From Streptomyces sp. TS71-3 (GTDB lineage: Bacteria; Actinomycetota; Actinomycetes; Streptomycetales; Streptomycetaceae): a stretch of 64,000 bases of DNA. Position numbers and translations under genes: made by a program. Of the stretch, positions 20,437 through 29,557 are shown piece by piece; the stretch's first letter is position 1, and each line of letters starts with the position of its first letter. The stretch lies in assembly GCF_018327685.1 (NCBI RefSeq), contig NZ_BNEL01000001.1:3596001-3660000 (forward strand), given 5' to 3'. The notes beneath the pieces are model-generated. The model was given only the letters and a program-made list of their open reading frames with translations, was not told where the DNA came from and ran no database searches.

Positions 20437-22788
20437 TCACCCCCGCCCGGACGCCAGCTCCGTGCGGATCTCCCGGGCCGCCGCCACCAGGTTCTCCAGG
20501 GACGCGCCGGCCTCGGGCCAGCCGCGGGTCTTCAGGCCGCAGTCCGGGTTGACCCAGAGCCGCTCGGCGGGGATGTCGCGGAGCGCGTCGCGCAGCAGGG
20601 CCGCCGCCTCCGCGGTGCCGGGCACCCGCGGCGAGTGGATGTCGTACACGCCGGGGCCGACCTCCCGCGGGTAGCCGTAGCCCGCCAGCTCGCCCGTGAC
20701 CCGCATGTGGGAGCGGGCCGCCTCCAGGCTGATCACGTCGGCGTCCAGCTCGTCGATGGCCTCGATGATGTCGCCGAACTCCGCGTAGCACATGTGCGTG
20801 TGGATCTGCGTGCCGGCGCCGGCCGCGCCGGTGGCCAGCCGGAACGCCTCGACGGCCCAGGCCAGGTAGGCGGCCCTGCCGCCGGCGCGCAGCGGCAGCG
20901 ACTCCCGCAGCGCCGGCTCGTCGACCTGGATCACGGGCGTGCCCGCGGCCTCCAGGTCGCGCACCTCGTCGCGCAGCGCCAGCGCCACCTGCCGCGCGGT
21001 CTCGGCACGCGGCTGGTCGTCCCGGACGAAGGACCAGGCGAGCATGGTGACGGGCCCCGTGAGCATGCCCTTGACGGGGCGCTCGGTGAGGGACTGCGCG
21101 TACGAGATCCAGTGCACCGTCATCGGCTCGGGCCGCGAGACGTCCCCGGAGAGGATCGGCGGGCGGACGTACCGGGTGCCGTAGGACTGCACCCAGCCGT
21201 GCCGCGTGGCGACGTAGCCGGTGAGTTGCTCGGCGAAGTACTGCACCATGTCGCTGCGCTCCGGCTCGCCGTGCACCAGCACGTCGAGCCCGGCCGCCTC
21301 CTGGAAGGCGACCGTGTCGCGGATCTCGGTCCTGATGCGCTCCTCGTACGCGGCGGTGTCGATGCGCCCGGCGCGCAGGTCGGCGCGGGCCGTGCGCAGG
21401 CCGCCGGTCTGCGGGAACGAGCCGATGGTGGTGGTCGGCAGCGGCGGCAGCGCCAGCCGGGCCCGCTGCTCGGCGGCGCGCCGGGCGTACGGCTCCGCGC
21501 GGCGGGCGTCGGCGTCCGTGACGGCAGCGGTCCTGGACCGCACGGCGGGGTCGCGGGTGTGCAGGGACTCGGCGCGGGAGGCCAGCGCGGCCCGGTTGGC
21601 GGCCAGTTCGCTCTCCACGGCGCCGGCGCCGTGCGTGAGGCCGCGGGCGAGGGTGACGACCTCGCCGGCCTTCTGGCGCGCGAACGCCAGCCAGCCGGCG
21701 ACCTCGGGGTCGATCCCACGCTCGGCCGTCGCGTCCAGCGGTACGTGCAGCAGCGAGCACGAGGCGGCCACGTCGACCCGGTCCGCCAGGCCCCGGAGCG
21801 CCGCCAGCGTCGTCAGGGACGCCTGGAGGTCGTTGATCCAGATGTTGCGGCCGTGCACCACGCCGGCGACGAGCCGCTTGCCGGGCAGGCCGCCGAGTCC
21901 GGTGAGCATCTCCAGGTTCGCGGCCCCGGCGGACCCCGGGGTCCCGGCGGGGCCGGACTCGGCGAAGTCCAGTGCCAGCCCTTCGACGGGCGCCCGTGCG
22001 AGCACCGGCAGCGCCTCGCCGAGCCGTTCGAAGTAGGACGCGACCAGCAGGTGCGGCCGGTCCGGGCGGGAGCCCAGGTGGTGGTAGGCGCGAGCGAGCG
22101 CGGCCAGCTCCGCGGGGGTGCGGTCCTGCACGAACGCCGGTTCGTCGAGCTGCACCCATGCGGCGCCCGCGCCGTGCAGCGCGGTCAGCACCTCGGCGTA
22201 GACGGGCAGCAGGGCGTCCAGCAGGGTCAGCGGGTCGAAGCCGGGCGGGGCGTCCGGCCCGGGGTGGGACAGCAGCAGGTAGGTGACCGGGCCGAGCAGC
22301 ACCGGGCGGGCGGTGAGGCCGAGCGCGCGGGCCTCGCGGAACTCCGCGACCTGCTTGCCGGGGTCCGCGGTGAAGACGGTGCCGGGGCCCAGCTCGGGCA
22401 CCAGGTAGTGGTAGTTGGTGTCGAACCACTTGGTCATCTCCAGCGGCGCGGTGTCCTCCGTGCCGCGGGCCATCGCGAAGTAGCCGTCGAGCGGATCCGC
22501 CGCCACGGCCGCGCGGTGCCGCTCCGGGACGGCGCCGACCATGACCGAGGTGTCCAGGACGTGGTCGTAGTACGAGAAGTCGCCGGTCGGCACCTCGTCG
22601 ATGCCGGCCTCGGCGAGCTGCCGCCAGTTGTCCCGGCGCAGCTCGGCCCCGGTGCGGTGCAGGGCCGCGGCGTCCGCGCGGCCCCGCCAGTAGCTCTCGA
22701 TCGCCTTCTTCAGCTCGCGGTGCGGGCCCTGGCGGGGGTAGCCGTACACCGTTGCCCCGGCCGGTGGGGCGCCGGGTGATGCGGTCAC
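20437..22788 (-). CDS. metE: Cobalamin-independent methionine synthase
   Basis: 783 residues from GTG 22788, preceded by AGGAG with 7-base spacing; a longer in-frame extension reads through the intergenic repeats and is not real. MetE transfers the methyl of 5-methyltetrahydropteroyl-triglutamate to homocysteine. The N-terminal domain begins [20 protein letters not shown]. The C-terminal catalytic barrel shows the zinc ligands HxC in [10 protein letters not shown] (about 663-665) and Cys in [10 protein letters not shown] (about 748), plus VQVDEPA-type and [10 protein letters not shown] folate/homocysteine motifs. Length is standard. I see no cobalamin or SAM riboswitch upstream: the leader is short and merges into repeats. 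Confidence 0.97.
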   Translation of the reverse strand: MTASPGAPPAGATVYGYPRQGPHRELKKAIESYWRGRADAAALHRTGAELRRDNWRQLAEAGIDEVPTGDFSYYDHVLDTSVMVGAVPERHRAAVAADPLDGYFAMARGTEDTAPLEMTKWFDTNYHYLVPELGPGTVFTADPGKQVAEFREARALGLTARPVLLGPVTYLLLSHPGPDAPPGFDPLTLLDALLPVYAEVLTALHGAGAAWVQLDEPAFVQDRTPAELAALARAYHHLGSRPDRPHLLVASYFERLGEALPVLARAPVEGLALDFAESGPAGTPGSAGAANLEMLTGLGGLPGKRLVAGVVHGRNIWINDLQASLTTLAALRGLADRVDVAASCSLLHVPLDATAERGIDPEVAGWLAFARQKAGEVVTLARGLTHGAGAVESELAANRAALASRAESLHTRDPAVRSRTAAVTDADARRAEPYARRAAEQRARLALPPLPTTTIGSFPQTGGLRTARADLRAGRIDTAAYEERIRTEIRDTVAFQEAAGLDVLVHGEPERSDMVQYFAEQLTGYVATRHGWVQSYGTRYVRPPILSGDVSRPEPMTVHWISYAQSLTERPVKGMLTGPVTMLAWSFVRDDQPRAETARQVALALRDEVRDLEAAGTPVIQVDEPALRESLPLRAGGRAAYLAWAVEAFRLATGAAGAGTQIHTHMCYAEFGDIIEAIDELDADVISLEAARSHMRVTGELAGYGYPREVGPGVYDIHSPRVPGTAEAAALLRDALRDIPAERLWVNPDCGLKTRGWPEAGASLENLVAAAREIRTELASGRG

Positions 22789-22854
22789 GGGAACGCTCCT
22801 TTGCGACGGGGGGGTGAAGCGGGCAAAAGGGTGCGATTTGCCAGGGTAGTGCGT

Positions 22855-23430
22855 ACCGCCCGCGCGGCGGAGCCGCATATCGGCGCGCCCCGACCGTGGG
22901 GCTGCGCCCCGGCTGGTTTCGGGTGCCCGTGTGTGGGGCTGCACCCCGGGCTGCCCAGGGGCGCGGGGCTGTGTCGGATGTGCGGCTCCGCCGCGTGGGC
23001 GCGACCAGCCACGACTGGGGGCACCTCCCACGCCTTTCAGGCAGTGGGGGACGTCAGGTCGTCACCGTCCCGAGGGGGCAGTCTCTGTCCTGTCCGGACC
23101 ACCCGTCCGCGGGACTTCTCGCGCAGTTCCCCGCGCCCCTTGCGGGGCGGGCTCGTACGTTGGGCTAGACCCCGGCCGGCCTAGGGGCGCGGGGAACTGC
23201 GCGACCAGCCACGACGACACCGCCAGGTCGTCACCGTCCCGAGGCGCTGGATCTGTCGCAACTGGACCACCGACCGGTGGGTGGCTGGTCGCGCCCGCGC
23301 GGCGGAGCCGCATATCGATACAGCCCCGCGCCCCTGAGTGGGCCGGGGCGCAGCCCCGACTTGAAGGGGGCCCGGCTCCGCCGCGTGGGCGCGACCAGCC
23401 ACGACTGGGGGCACCTCCCACGCCCTTCAG
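22855..23430. repeat. Large intergenic repeat cluster between nagA and metE
   Basis: Nearly the whole 640-base gap is repeat modules: GCGCGGCGGAGCCGCATAT near 22862 and 23297; GTGCGGCTCCGCCGCGTGGG near 22979 (and a shortened copy near 23372), each followed by GCGACCAGCCACGACTGGGG and a CACCTCCCACGC segment; GCGCAGTTCCCCGCGCCCC near 23122; and its complement near 23185. Copies occur in both orientations and can pair with each other. No gene is seen. Confidence 0.88.
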
Positions 23431-24791
23431 GCAGTGGGGGACGTCAGATCGTCACCGTCCGAAGGAGGCTGGACCTGTCGCGGCCGGGCCACCGGCCGGT
23501 GGTGGTTGCCGTCCCGGCCCCCCGCGCCCCCCACGGGGCGCCCGGCCAGCCAGACCCCCACCGGCCGCACCCGCTCGTCCAGGGCCACGAGATCCGCCCG
23601 CAACCCGGGCCGCAGCGCCCCGCGGTCCGTGAGGCCGAGGAGGGCGGCGGGCGTGGTGGCCGCCATCAGTACCGCGTCCGGCACCGGGATGCCCACGTCC
23701 AGCACCGCCCTGCGGAACGCCTCCGCCACGAACAGCGTGGACCCCGCCAGCGTGTCCGTGCCGAGGAGCCGTGCCACCCCCTCGGTGACCGTGACCTCCC
23801 GGTCCGCGAAGCGGTAGGTGCCGTCCGGCATGCCCGCGGCCGGCATCGCGTCGCTCACCAGCAGCAGCCGCTCGGGGCCCGCCAGCCGGTAGGCGAGGCG
23901 GGCGGTGTCGACGGCCAGGTGGTGGCCGTCGAGGATCAGCTCGCAGCGCAGCCGGGACTCAAGCAGCGCCGAAGCGACCGGTCCGGGCTCGCGGTGGTGC
24001 AGCGGCGGCATGGCGTTGAAGAGGTGGGTGACCGCGCGGGCGCCCAGGTCCGTCGCCTCGGAGAAGGCCTCGGCGGAGGCGTCGGTGTGGCCGAGGCACC
24101 AGACCAGCTCGTCCGCGTGGCGGCGGATCAGGTCCGGCGCGCCGGGCAGCTCCGGAGCGATCGTCATCGAGACGGCGTGGCCGCCGGCCGCCTCCAGCAG
24201 TCCCGCGAGCACCCGTTCGTCCGGGGCGCGCAGCGCGCCCCGGGTCTGGGCGCCGCGCCGCGCCGGGGAGAGGAAGGGCCCCTCCAGGTGGATCCCGGCG
24301 ACCGCGGGTGCCGTGCCGTCCTCGATCACGGAGGCGATGGCGCGCACCGCGTCCGTCATCGCCTCCGGCGCGACGGTGGCCACGGAGGCGAGCATCGTCG
24401 TGGTGCCGCGCGCCAGGTGGCCCGCGGCGGCGGCCCGCACGTCGTCCTTGACGCCCGTGTACACGGAGTGTCCCGCCCCGCCGTGGCAGTGGGCGTCCAC
24501 GAACCCGGGGACGAGCATCCGCCCGTCCAGGTCGACCACCCGGGGGCCGGAACCGGCGTGCGGCTCCCCAGGCATCCCGCCGCCGGAAGCGCCGGAACCG
24601 CCGGAACCGAGTGAGCCGCCGGAGCCGCCGTCTCCAACCCTGGCCCCGTCCGGCGGATCGCCCTCCCCGAGGGCCGCGATCAGGCCGTCCGCGACCAGCA
24701 GCCAGCCCCGGCCGGTCACCCGCCCCGGGGTGACCAGCCGGCCGTTCACGAGCAGCAGGTCGCCGCCCGCCGCGGGGAACGGCGCGCTCAC
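23427..24791 (-). CDS. nagA: N-acetylglucosamine-6-phosphate deacetylase
   Basis: 454 residues from GTG 24791, whose GTGA overlaps the stop of the GH3 gene. It removes acetate from GlcNAc-6-P to give glucosamine-6-P. Visible motifs: VDAHCHGG metal motif, HLEGPFLSP, GHTDAS, THLFNAMPPLHHREPG, LILDGHHL and catalytic-Asp LVSDAMPAAG, all in family order. A Gly/Ser-rich insertion (about residues 55-85) sits before the barrel. The last 35 or so residues (from about GGAGGRDGNHH) are read from the intergenic repeat, so the C terminus is an extension by repeat invasion. Last gene of the amino-sugar operon. Confidence 0.95.
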   Translation of the reverse strand: MSAPFPAAGGDLLLVNGRLVTPGRVTGRGWLLVADGLIAALGEGDPPDGARVGDGGSGGSLGSGGSGASGGGMPGEPHAGSGPRVVDLDGRMLVPGFVDAHCHGGAGHSVYTGVKDDVRAAAAGHLARGTTTMLASVATVAPEAMTDAVRAIASVIEDGTAPAVAGIHLEGPFLSPARRGAQTRGALRAPDERVLAGLLEAAGGHAVSMTIAPELPGAPDLIRRHADELVWCLGHTDASAEAFSEATDLGARAVTHLFNAMPPLHHREPGPVASALLESRLRCELILDGHHLAVDTARLAYRLAGPERLLLVSDAMPAAGMPDGTYRFADREVTVTEGVARLLGTDTLAGSTLFVAEAFRRAVLDVGIPVPDAVLMAATTPAALLGLTDRGALRPGLRADLVALDERVRPVGVWLAGRPVGGAGGRDGNHHRPVARPRQVQPPSDGDDLTSPTA

Positions 24792-26260
24792 GCCTTCGCC
24801 AGCAGGACGCCGACCGCGGCCTGCGTGCACACGCGCGAGGAGCCGAAGGTGCGCACCCAGCCGCGGAAGCCGCCGAAGTCGGCGCCCGGCACGCCCATGT
24901 CCACCACGACGCAGCGCGGGTAGCGTCGCAGCAGTTCGGCCAGCACGGGCTCCTGCCAGGGGAACCGGTGCGAGCTGCGGACCTGGATCACCACGTCCGC
25001 GTCGGCCCCGAACTCGTCCAGGAACAGGCCGATCTCCGCCTTGACGATGCCCGGCGCGTTGTACGTGTCGCCGGCGACGGCCAGCCCCTCCACCGCCACG
25101 CCCGCCGCGCGCAGCGGCTCCTCCACGCCCCAGGACGCCTGGCCCTGCGCGGGCGAGTGGGTCGGATCGAGCCGGACGACGAGGGTCCGCTTGCCGTGCA
25201 GCACCGGGTCGCCGTGCACCTCGACGACGTCCCGGGCGAGCCGGGCGCCCACCGCGTCGTCACGCTCGGCGGTGTCGGCCTTGGGCCGGGTGCCGAGGCG
25301 GGCGATGCGCTCGTTGGCCTCGCGCAGCCGCTGCTCGGGCAGCGCGCCGGTCTCCACGGCGCACACCAGCGCCTTCGCGGCGGCGTCGACGTCGTCGCCG
25401 AACGCCCAGGCGCCCAGGCACAGGGCGTCCGCGCCGGCGCTGATGGCGCGCACGGCGGCGTCAGGCAGGCTCGCCACGTCGCTGATGCCGTGCATCTCCA
25501 GCGCGTCGGTGATCACCACGCCCTCGTAGCCCAGCTCGCCGCGGAGCAGGCCGGTGAGCACGGCCGGGCTGATGGTGGCGGGCACGGAGTCGAGCTGGGT
25601 GAGGTGGACGTGCGACACCATGATGCTGTCGACGCCGGCCGCGATGGCGGCACGGAACGGGTCGAGGTAGTGCTCCACCAGCTCCTCGCGGGACAGGTCC
25701 ACGGTGGGCGTGCCGAGGTGGGCGTCGGTGGAGCTCAGCCCGTGCCCGGGGAAGTGCTTGGCGCAGGCGCTGACGCCCGCCGCCTGGAGGCCCTCCACCC
25801 AGGCCGCCGCGTGCGCGGCGACCCTGGCGCGGTCCGGGCCGAAGCAGCGGATGCCGTTGGGGCTGAGCGGGTTGACGGCGGTGTCCACGGCGGGCGCCAG
25901 GTTCCAGTCGACGCCGGCCTCCACCAGCGTCAGGCCGATCTGGTAGGCCGCCTGGCGGGTCAGGTCCGGCTGGTCAAGACGGCCGAGCGCGTGGTTGCCG
26001 GGGACCGACGTGCCGCCGTACGGCTCCAGGCGGTTGACGTCGCCGCCCTCCTCGTCGATGGCCAGCAGCACGTGCTCGCGCAGGTCGTGCAGCGCGCCCG
26101 TGAGCTCGCCCACCTGCTCGGCGGAGGCGAGGTCCTTGCCGAAGAGGACGAAGCCGCCGAGCCCCTCCGCGATCCGGGCACGCGCCCACTTCGGCACGGT
26201 CTGCCGCCCCAGCGCGGGGAACAGCACACCGTGGGCCAGCCGTGACAGCTCGGCATTCAT
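24788..26260 (-). CDS. GH3 beta-N-acetylhexosaminidase (NagZ-like)
   Basis: 490 residues from ATG 26260 (MNAELSR) with AAGGACC 8 bases upstream. The barrel has GGFVLFGKDL, the NagZ-type loop KHFPGHGLSSTDAH whose Asp-His dyad acts as acid/base, and the nucleophile motif VVITDALEM. These mark family GH3 beta-N-acetylglucosaminidases acting on chitobiose or muropeptides. A C-terminal alpha/beta domain of about 150 residues follows, larger than in short NagZ proteins, as in Streptomyces DasD-like enzymes. No signal peptide, so it works on imported sugars. Between the permease genes and nagA in the operon. Confidence 0.92.
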   Translation of the reverse strand: MNAELSRLAHGVLFPALGRQTVPKWARARIAEGLGGFVLFGKDLASAEQVGELTGALHDLREHVLLAIDEEGGDVNRLEPYGGTSVPGNHALGRLDQPDLTRQAAYQIGLTLVEAGVDWNLAPAVDTAVNPLSPNGIRCFGPDRARVAAHAAAWVEGLQAAGVSACAKHFPGHGLSSTDAHLGTPTVDLSREELVEHYLDPFRAAIAAGVDSIMVSHVHLTQLDSVPATISPAVLTGLLRGELGYEGVVITDALEMHGISDVASLPDAAVRAISAGADALCLGAWAFGDDVDAAAKALVCAVETGALPEQRLREANERIARLGTRPKADTAERDDAVGARLARDVVEVHGDPVLHGKRTLVVRLDPTHSPAQGQASWGVEEPLRAAGVAVEGLAVAGDTYNAPGIVKAEIGLFLDEFGADADVVIQVRSSHRFPWQEPVLAELLRRYPRCVVVDMGVPGADFGGFRGWVRTFGSSRVCTQAAVGVLLAKA

Positions 26261-26289
26261 TTGCTTGGTCCTTGCCTTTCGGATGTACG

Positions 26290-26380
26290 GGAATGCAGGG
26301 GTGCGGGGGGAGGGGGAACGGGGACGAGACGGAGGTGCGTGTGGGGAAGGAAGGGGGGGGGAGGGGCGCGCCGGGGCCGG
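26290..26380. other. G-run-rich spacer inside the amino-sugar operon
   Basis: The 148-base gap between the second permease (ends 26410) and the GH3 start holds repeated runs of 4-9 G on the + strand (for example AAGGGGGGGGGAGGGG near 26350). On the transcript it is C-rich, and the opposite DNA strand could form a G-quadruplex. No gene is seen. Confidence 0.5.
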
Positions 26381-26409
26381 GGGTCGGGACCGTCGCCGCA
26401 CCCCCGTGC

Positions 26410-27252
26410 TCACCCCTTGACCGCGCCGCTGGTCATGCCGCCCACCAGGCGGCGCTGCACCAGCAGGAAGAAGATCAGTACCGGCAGGGAGAAGATCGTG
26501 GACGCCGCGATCATGGCGCCGTAGTCCACGCTCTCCGCCGTCTTGAACGACACCAGCCAGACCGGCAGCGTGTAGTTGGTCTGCGACTTCATGATCACGT
26601 AGGCGAAGAGGTAGTCGTCCCACGCGTTGACGAAGGCGAAGATCGAGGTGGCGACGATGCCGGGCATCAGCAGCGGCAGCAGCACCCGGACGTACATCTG
26701 GAAGCGGCTGCAGCCGTCCACCAGCGCCGCCTCCTCCAGCTCGACCGGCACGCCCTCGACGAAGCCGCGCAGCGTCCAGACCGTGAACGGCAGCACGAAC
26801 GTCATGTAGGTGATGATCAGGCCGGGGACGTAGTCCAGGGCGTTGATGGACCGCAGCATCAGGTACACCGGGATGACCATCGCTGACATCGGCACCATCT
26901 GCACTACCACGAGCACCGCCATCAGCGCCCGGCGGCCGTGGAAGCGGAACCGTGCGATGGCGATCGCCGCGCCGAGCGAGATGACCAGCGACAGCACAAC
27001 CGAGGAGAGCGTCACCGTCAGGGAGTTGCCCACGAACACCCAGAAGTGCGGCTTGGCCAGGGCCCGCTGGAAGTTCTCCAGGCTGATGGGCCAGGGGACG
27101 AACTGCGGCACGGCGCTGAGGATGTGGCCGCGCTGCTTGAACGCGGTCGCGAACATCCAGTACACGGGGAAGACCATCACCGCCGAGACCAGGACGGCGA
27201 TCGAGTTGTTGACCGCGCGCTGCCGCCGCGCCGGGCTCATCGGCGCGCTCAT
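26410..27252 (-). CDS. Sugar ABC transporter permease (MalG-type)
   Basis: 280 residues from ATG 27252, overlapping the stop of the first permease (ATGA). Six hydrophobic helices; the EAA loop is EEAALVDGCSRFQMYVRVLLP (written here as its conserved EAAxxDG...LP pattern, about 195-215), which contacts the ATPase. Carbohydrate uptake CUT1 family. The shared ATPase is not in the operon; in Streptomyces such systems use the general ATPase MsiK, so a distant ATPase is expected. Substrate inferred from neighbours: GlcNAc, chitobiose or muropeptide sugars. Confidence 0.92.
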   Translation of the reverse strand: MSAPMSPARRQRAVNNSIAVLVSAVMVFPVYWMFATAFKQRGHILSAVPQFVPWPISLENFQRALAKPHFWVFVGNSLTVTLSSVVLSLVISLGAAIAIARFRFHGRRALMAVLVVVQMVPMSAMVIPVYLMLRSINALDYVPGLIITYMTFVLPFTVWTLRGFVEGVPVELEEAALVDGCSRFQMYVRVLLPLLMPGIVATSIFAFVNAWDDYLFAYVIMKSQTNYTLPVWLVSFKTAESVDYGAMIAASTIFSLPVLIFFLLVQRRLVGGMTSGAVKG

Positions 27253-28232
27253 GCCGTACCTCCCTGCTCCGCCTGGCCGGCGAGCCTGCGGACGTAGAAG
27301 ATGGAGAAGACCGCGAGGATCAGCACCGTCACCACGGCGATGGACGCGCCGGAGCCGTACTGGTTCCGGCTGAAGGCCGTGAGGTAGGCGAGCACGCCGA
27401 GCGTGGTGGTCTGGCCGTCCGGGCCGCCCCGGGTGAGCACCCAGATCGGGGTGAAGGAGTTCATCGACCAGATGACCTCCAGCACCGTCAGGATCGCCAG
27501 CACCGGCCGCAGGATCGGTACGGTGATGTTCCGGAACGTCTGCAGCACGCCCGCGCCGTCGAGGCGCGCCGCCTCGTACAGCGACTCGGGTATCTGGCCG
27601 CGGGCCGCGAACAGCGTCAGCGCCACGAACGGCAGGCCCTTCCACACCGTCAGCAGGATGATCAGGCCGAGGGCCTGGTTGGGGTGCGAGAACCAGTCGT
27701 ACGCGGAGAGGTCGCCGAAGATCCGCAGCTTGGTCAGCAGCCAGTTGGCCACCCCGTACTGCGGCTGGTACATCCACTGCCACACGAGCGTCGCCGCCAC
27801 CATCGGCATGGCCCACACCAGCACCAGGCAGACGGTGGTCATCACGCGCGCCCAGGGCGAGACGCCCATCAGCAGGTGGGACATCAGGAATCCGAGCACC
27901 ATCAGCAGCGTCACGCACAGCACCGTGAAGACCACCGTGCGGACGAGTACCGCCTGGAAGTCGGTGTCCTGGAAGATCTCCGTGAAGTTGTCCAGGCCGA
28001 CGAAGTCCGCCTGCCCCGTGAAGAGCGAGCGGGGGCCGAAGTCCTGGGTGGACAGCGTCAGCAGCCGCACCAGCGGATAGCCCTGGACCAGCAGCAGCGC
28101 CACCACCGCGGGGGCGATCATGGCCCACGGCAGCAGCCGCGGCCGGGAGGGCGCGGCCCGCCGCCCCCGCGGCCCCGGGCGGGGCCGCGGGGCCACGGGA
28201 CGGACCGCGCTCCGCTTGTCAGTCATTGCCAT
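27249..28232 (-). CDS. Sugar ABC transporter permease (MalF-type)
   Basis: 327 residues (ATG 28232; ATG 28226 is equally possible). An Arg/Pro-rich cytoplasmic N terminus of about 30 residues precedes six membrane helices. LSTQDFG...FVGLDNFTEIF is typical of the MalF/UgpA group, and the EAARLDGAGVLQTFRNITVP loop (about 225-245) is the ATPase contact. It forms a heterodimer with the next gene product; the two genes overlap by 4 bases. Confidence 0.92.
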   Translation of the reverse strand: MAMTDKRSAVRPVAPRPRPGPRGRRAAPSRPRLLPWAMIAPAVVALLLVQGYPLVRLLTLSTQDFGPRSLFTGQADFVGLDNFTEIFQDTDFQAVLVRTVVFTVLCVTLLMVLGFLMSHLLMGVSPWARVMTTVCLVLVWAMPMVAATLVWQWMYQPQYGVANWLLTKLRIFGDLSAYDWFSHPNQALGLIILLTVWKGLPFVALTLFAARGQIPESLYEAARLDGAGVLQTFRNITVPILRPVLAILTVLEVIWSMNSFTPIWVLTRGGPDGQTTTLGVLAYLTAFSRNQYGSGASIAVVTVLILAVFSIFYVRRLAGQAEQGGTA

Positions 28233-28250
28233 GCAAGGCCCCAGGAACGT

Positions 28251-29552
28251 CTAGTTGCCGAGTGAGTTGAAGGCTTTGGTGGCGTGCTTGTCGTAGGCCG
28301 CGGCGGCGGAGGCGATGTCGGCGCCGCCGGCGATCTTCGCGTAGAACTGCTCGTTGTACTCCTCGGTCTCCAAGGTGGCCTCGCCTGGACTGTTGGGCAG
28401 GGGCTTGCTGACCTTGCTGGCCTCGGAGGCGACGGTGAGCTGCTCGGGCACGCCGGGCGGGGTGAAGTCGGGTGAGATCGGCAGCAGGAAGAGCTTCTGC
28501 GCCATGGTCTGCTGGAAGTGCTTGCTGGTGATGATCCGCAGCCAGTCCGTGGCGGCCTTCTTGTCGGGGCTGTTCGCGGCTATCCCGATGGTGGACCCGG
28601 AGACGATCACCGGCATGGTCTTGTCGGCGGTGTAACCCGGCAGCGCGAAGAACCCCATGTCGTCCTTGAGCTTCGGGTTCTTCTCCAGCACGGTGGCCGG
28701 CTCCCACGCCTTGACGTACTCCATCGCGGCCTTGCCGTCCGCGAAGAGCTGGTCCTGGTCGGGGCTGTCGCTGTTGACGCCCACCGAGGACTTCGTGGAG
28801 CAGGTGTTCTGGAAGGTGCGCCAGGCCTTGAGGCCCGCCTGCATCGGCGCCGAGCTCATCTCGGCCTTCCACTGGCCGCCGTTCTGGGTGGCGACGGAGC
28901 CGCCCTTGGCGAAGGAGAAGGGCATGCCGTTGAACCAGTACTGGCCCGGCATGTAGAAGCCGGAGAAGTTCGGCGTGCCGCTGTTGGCCTTGGCCAGGGT
29001 GCCGCAGTCCTTCTGGAGCTCGGCGATGGTCTTCGGCGGCTGCTTGATGCCCGCGTCCGCGAACATCTTCTTGTTGTACATGACCACCTTCGTGCCGCCG
29101 TAGAGCGGCACCGCGTACAGCTTGCCGTCGTAGGTGGACGGTCCCGACAGGCCGGAGAGCCAGCCGCTGGAACCCTCGAAGGACTTCTTGTCGCCGGTGA
29201 GGTCCGCGAGCCCCCCGGAGTAGGTCTGCAGCGGGGTCTGGGTGTTGCCCATCTCCACGATGTCCGGCGGGTTGCCGGCGGCCAGCGCCGTGGTGATCTT
29301 GGTGGCCACGCCGTCCCACTGCTGGATCTGGACGTCGAGCTTCATGCCCGGGTACTTCTTGCCGTACGTCTTGGTGAATTCGGCGTTGACGTCCTTGATG
29401 AGCGGGCTGTCGCCGGGACCGCCGGTCATCATCCAGATCGTCAGCTTGTTGTCGGAATCGGCCTTCTTGCCGCCGCTGCCGCCGCAGCCGGTCAGGGCGA
29501 GCGCCATGACCGGCAGCGCCGCGACAGCGCACCGCCACCGCCGTGTGTACAT
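28251..29552 (-). CDS. Sugar-binding lipoprotein of the amino-sugar ABC transporter
   Basis: 433 residues from ATG 29552 with AAGGTGACAAGG upstream. Signal II peptide ends in a lipobox, LALTGC (Cys about 24), so the protein is anchored outside the membrane. The mature part is a SBP family 1 protein: KLTIWMMTGGPGDSPLIKDV, then NPPDIVEMGN and LYAVPLYGGTKVVMYNKKMF. It captures the sugar for the two permeases. Starts 5 bases after the ROK stop, so it is cotranscribed with its regulator. Confidence 0.93.
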   Translation of the reverse strand: MYTRRWRCAVAALPVMALALTGCGGSGGKKADSDNKLTIWMMTGGPGDSPLIKDVNAEFTKTYGKKYPGMKLDVQIQQWDGVATKITTALAAGNPPDIVEMGNTQTPLQTYSGGLADLTGDKKSFEGSSGWLSGLSGPSTYDGKLYAVPLYGGTKVVMYNKKMFADAGIKQPPKTIAELQKDCGTLAKANSGTPNFSGFYMPGQYWFNGMPFSFAKGGSVATQNGGQWKAEMSSAPMQAGLKAWRTFQNTCSTKSSVGVNSDSPDQDQLFADGKAAMEYVKAWEPATVLEKNPKLKDDMGFFALPGYTADKTMPVIVSGSTIGIAANSPDKKAATDWLRIITSKHFQQTMAQKLFLLPISPDFTPPGVPEQLTVASEASKVSKPLPNSPGEATLETEEYNEQFYAKIAGGADIASAAAAYDKHATKAFNSLGN

Positions 29553-29557
29553 CCTTG

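Noticed and set aside
22789..22900. Cobalamin or SAM riboswitch before metE
   Set aside because: The leader is short and I could not find a B12-box or SAM-I core; repeats begin within 80 bases.
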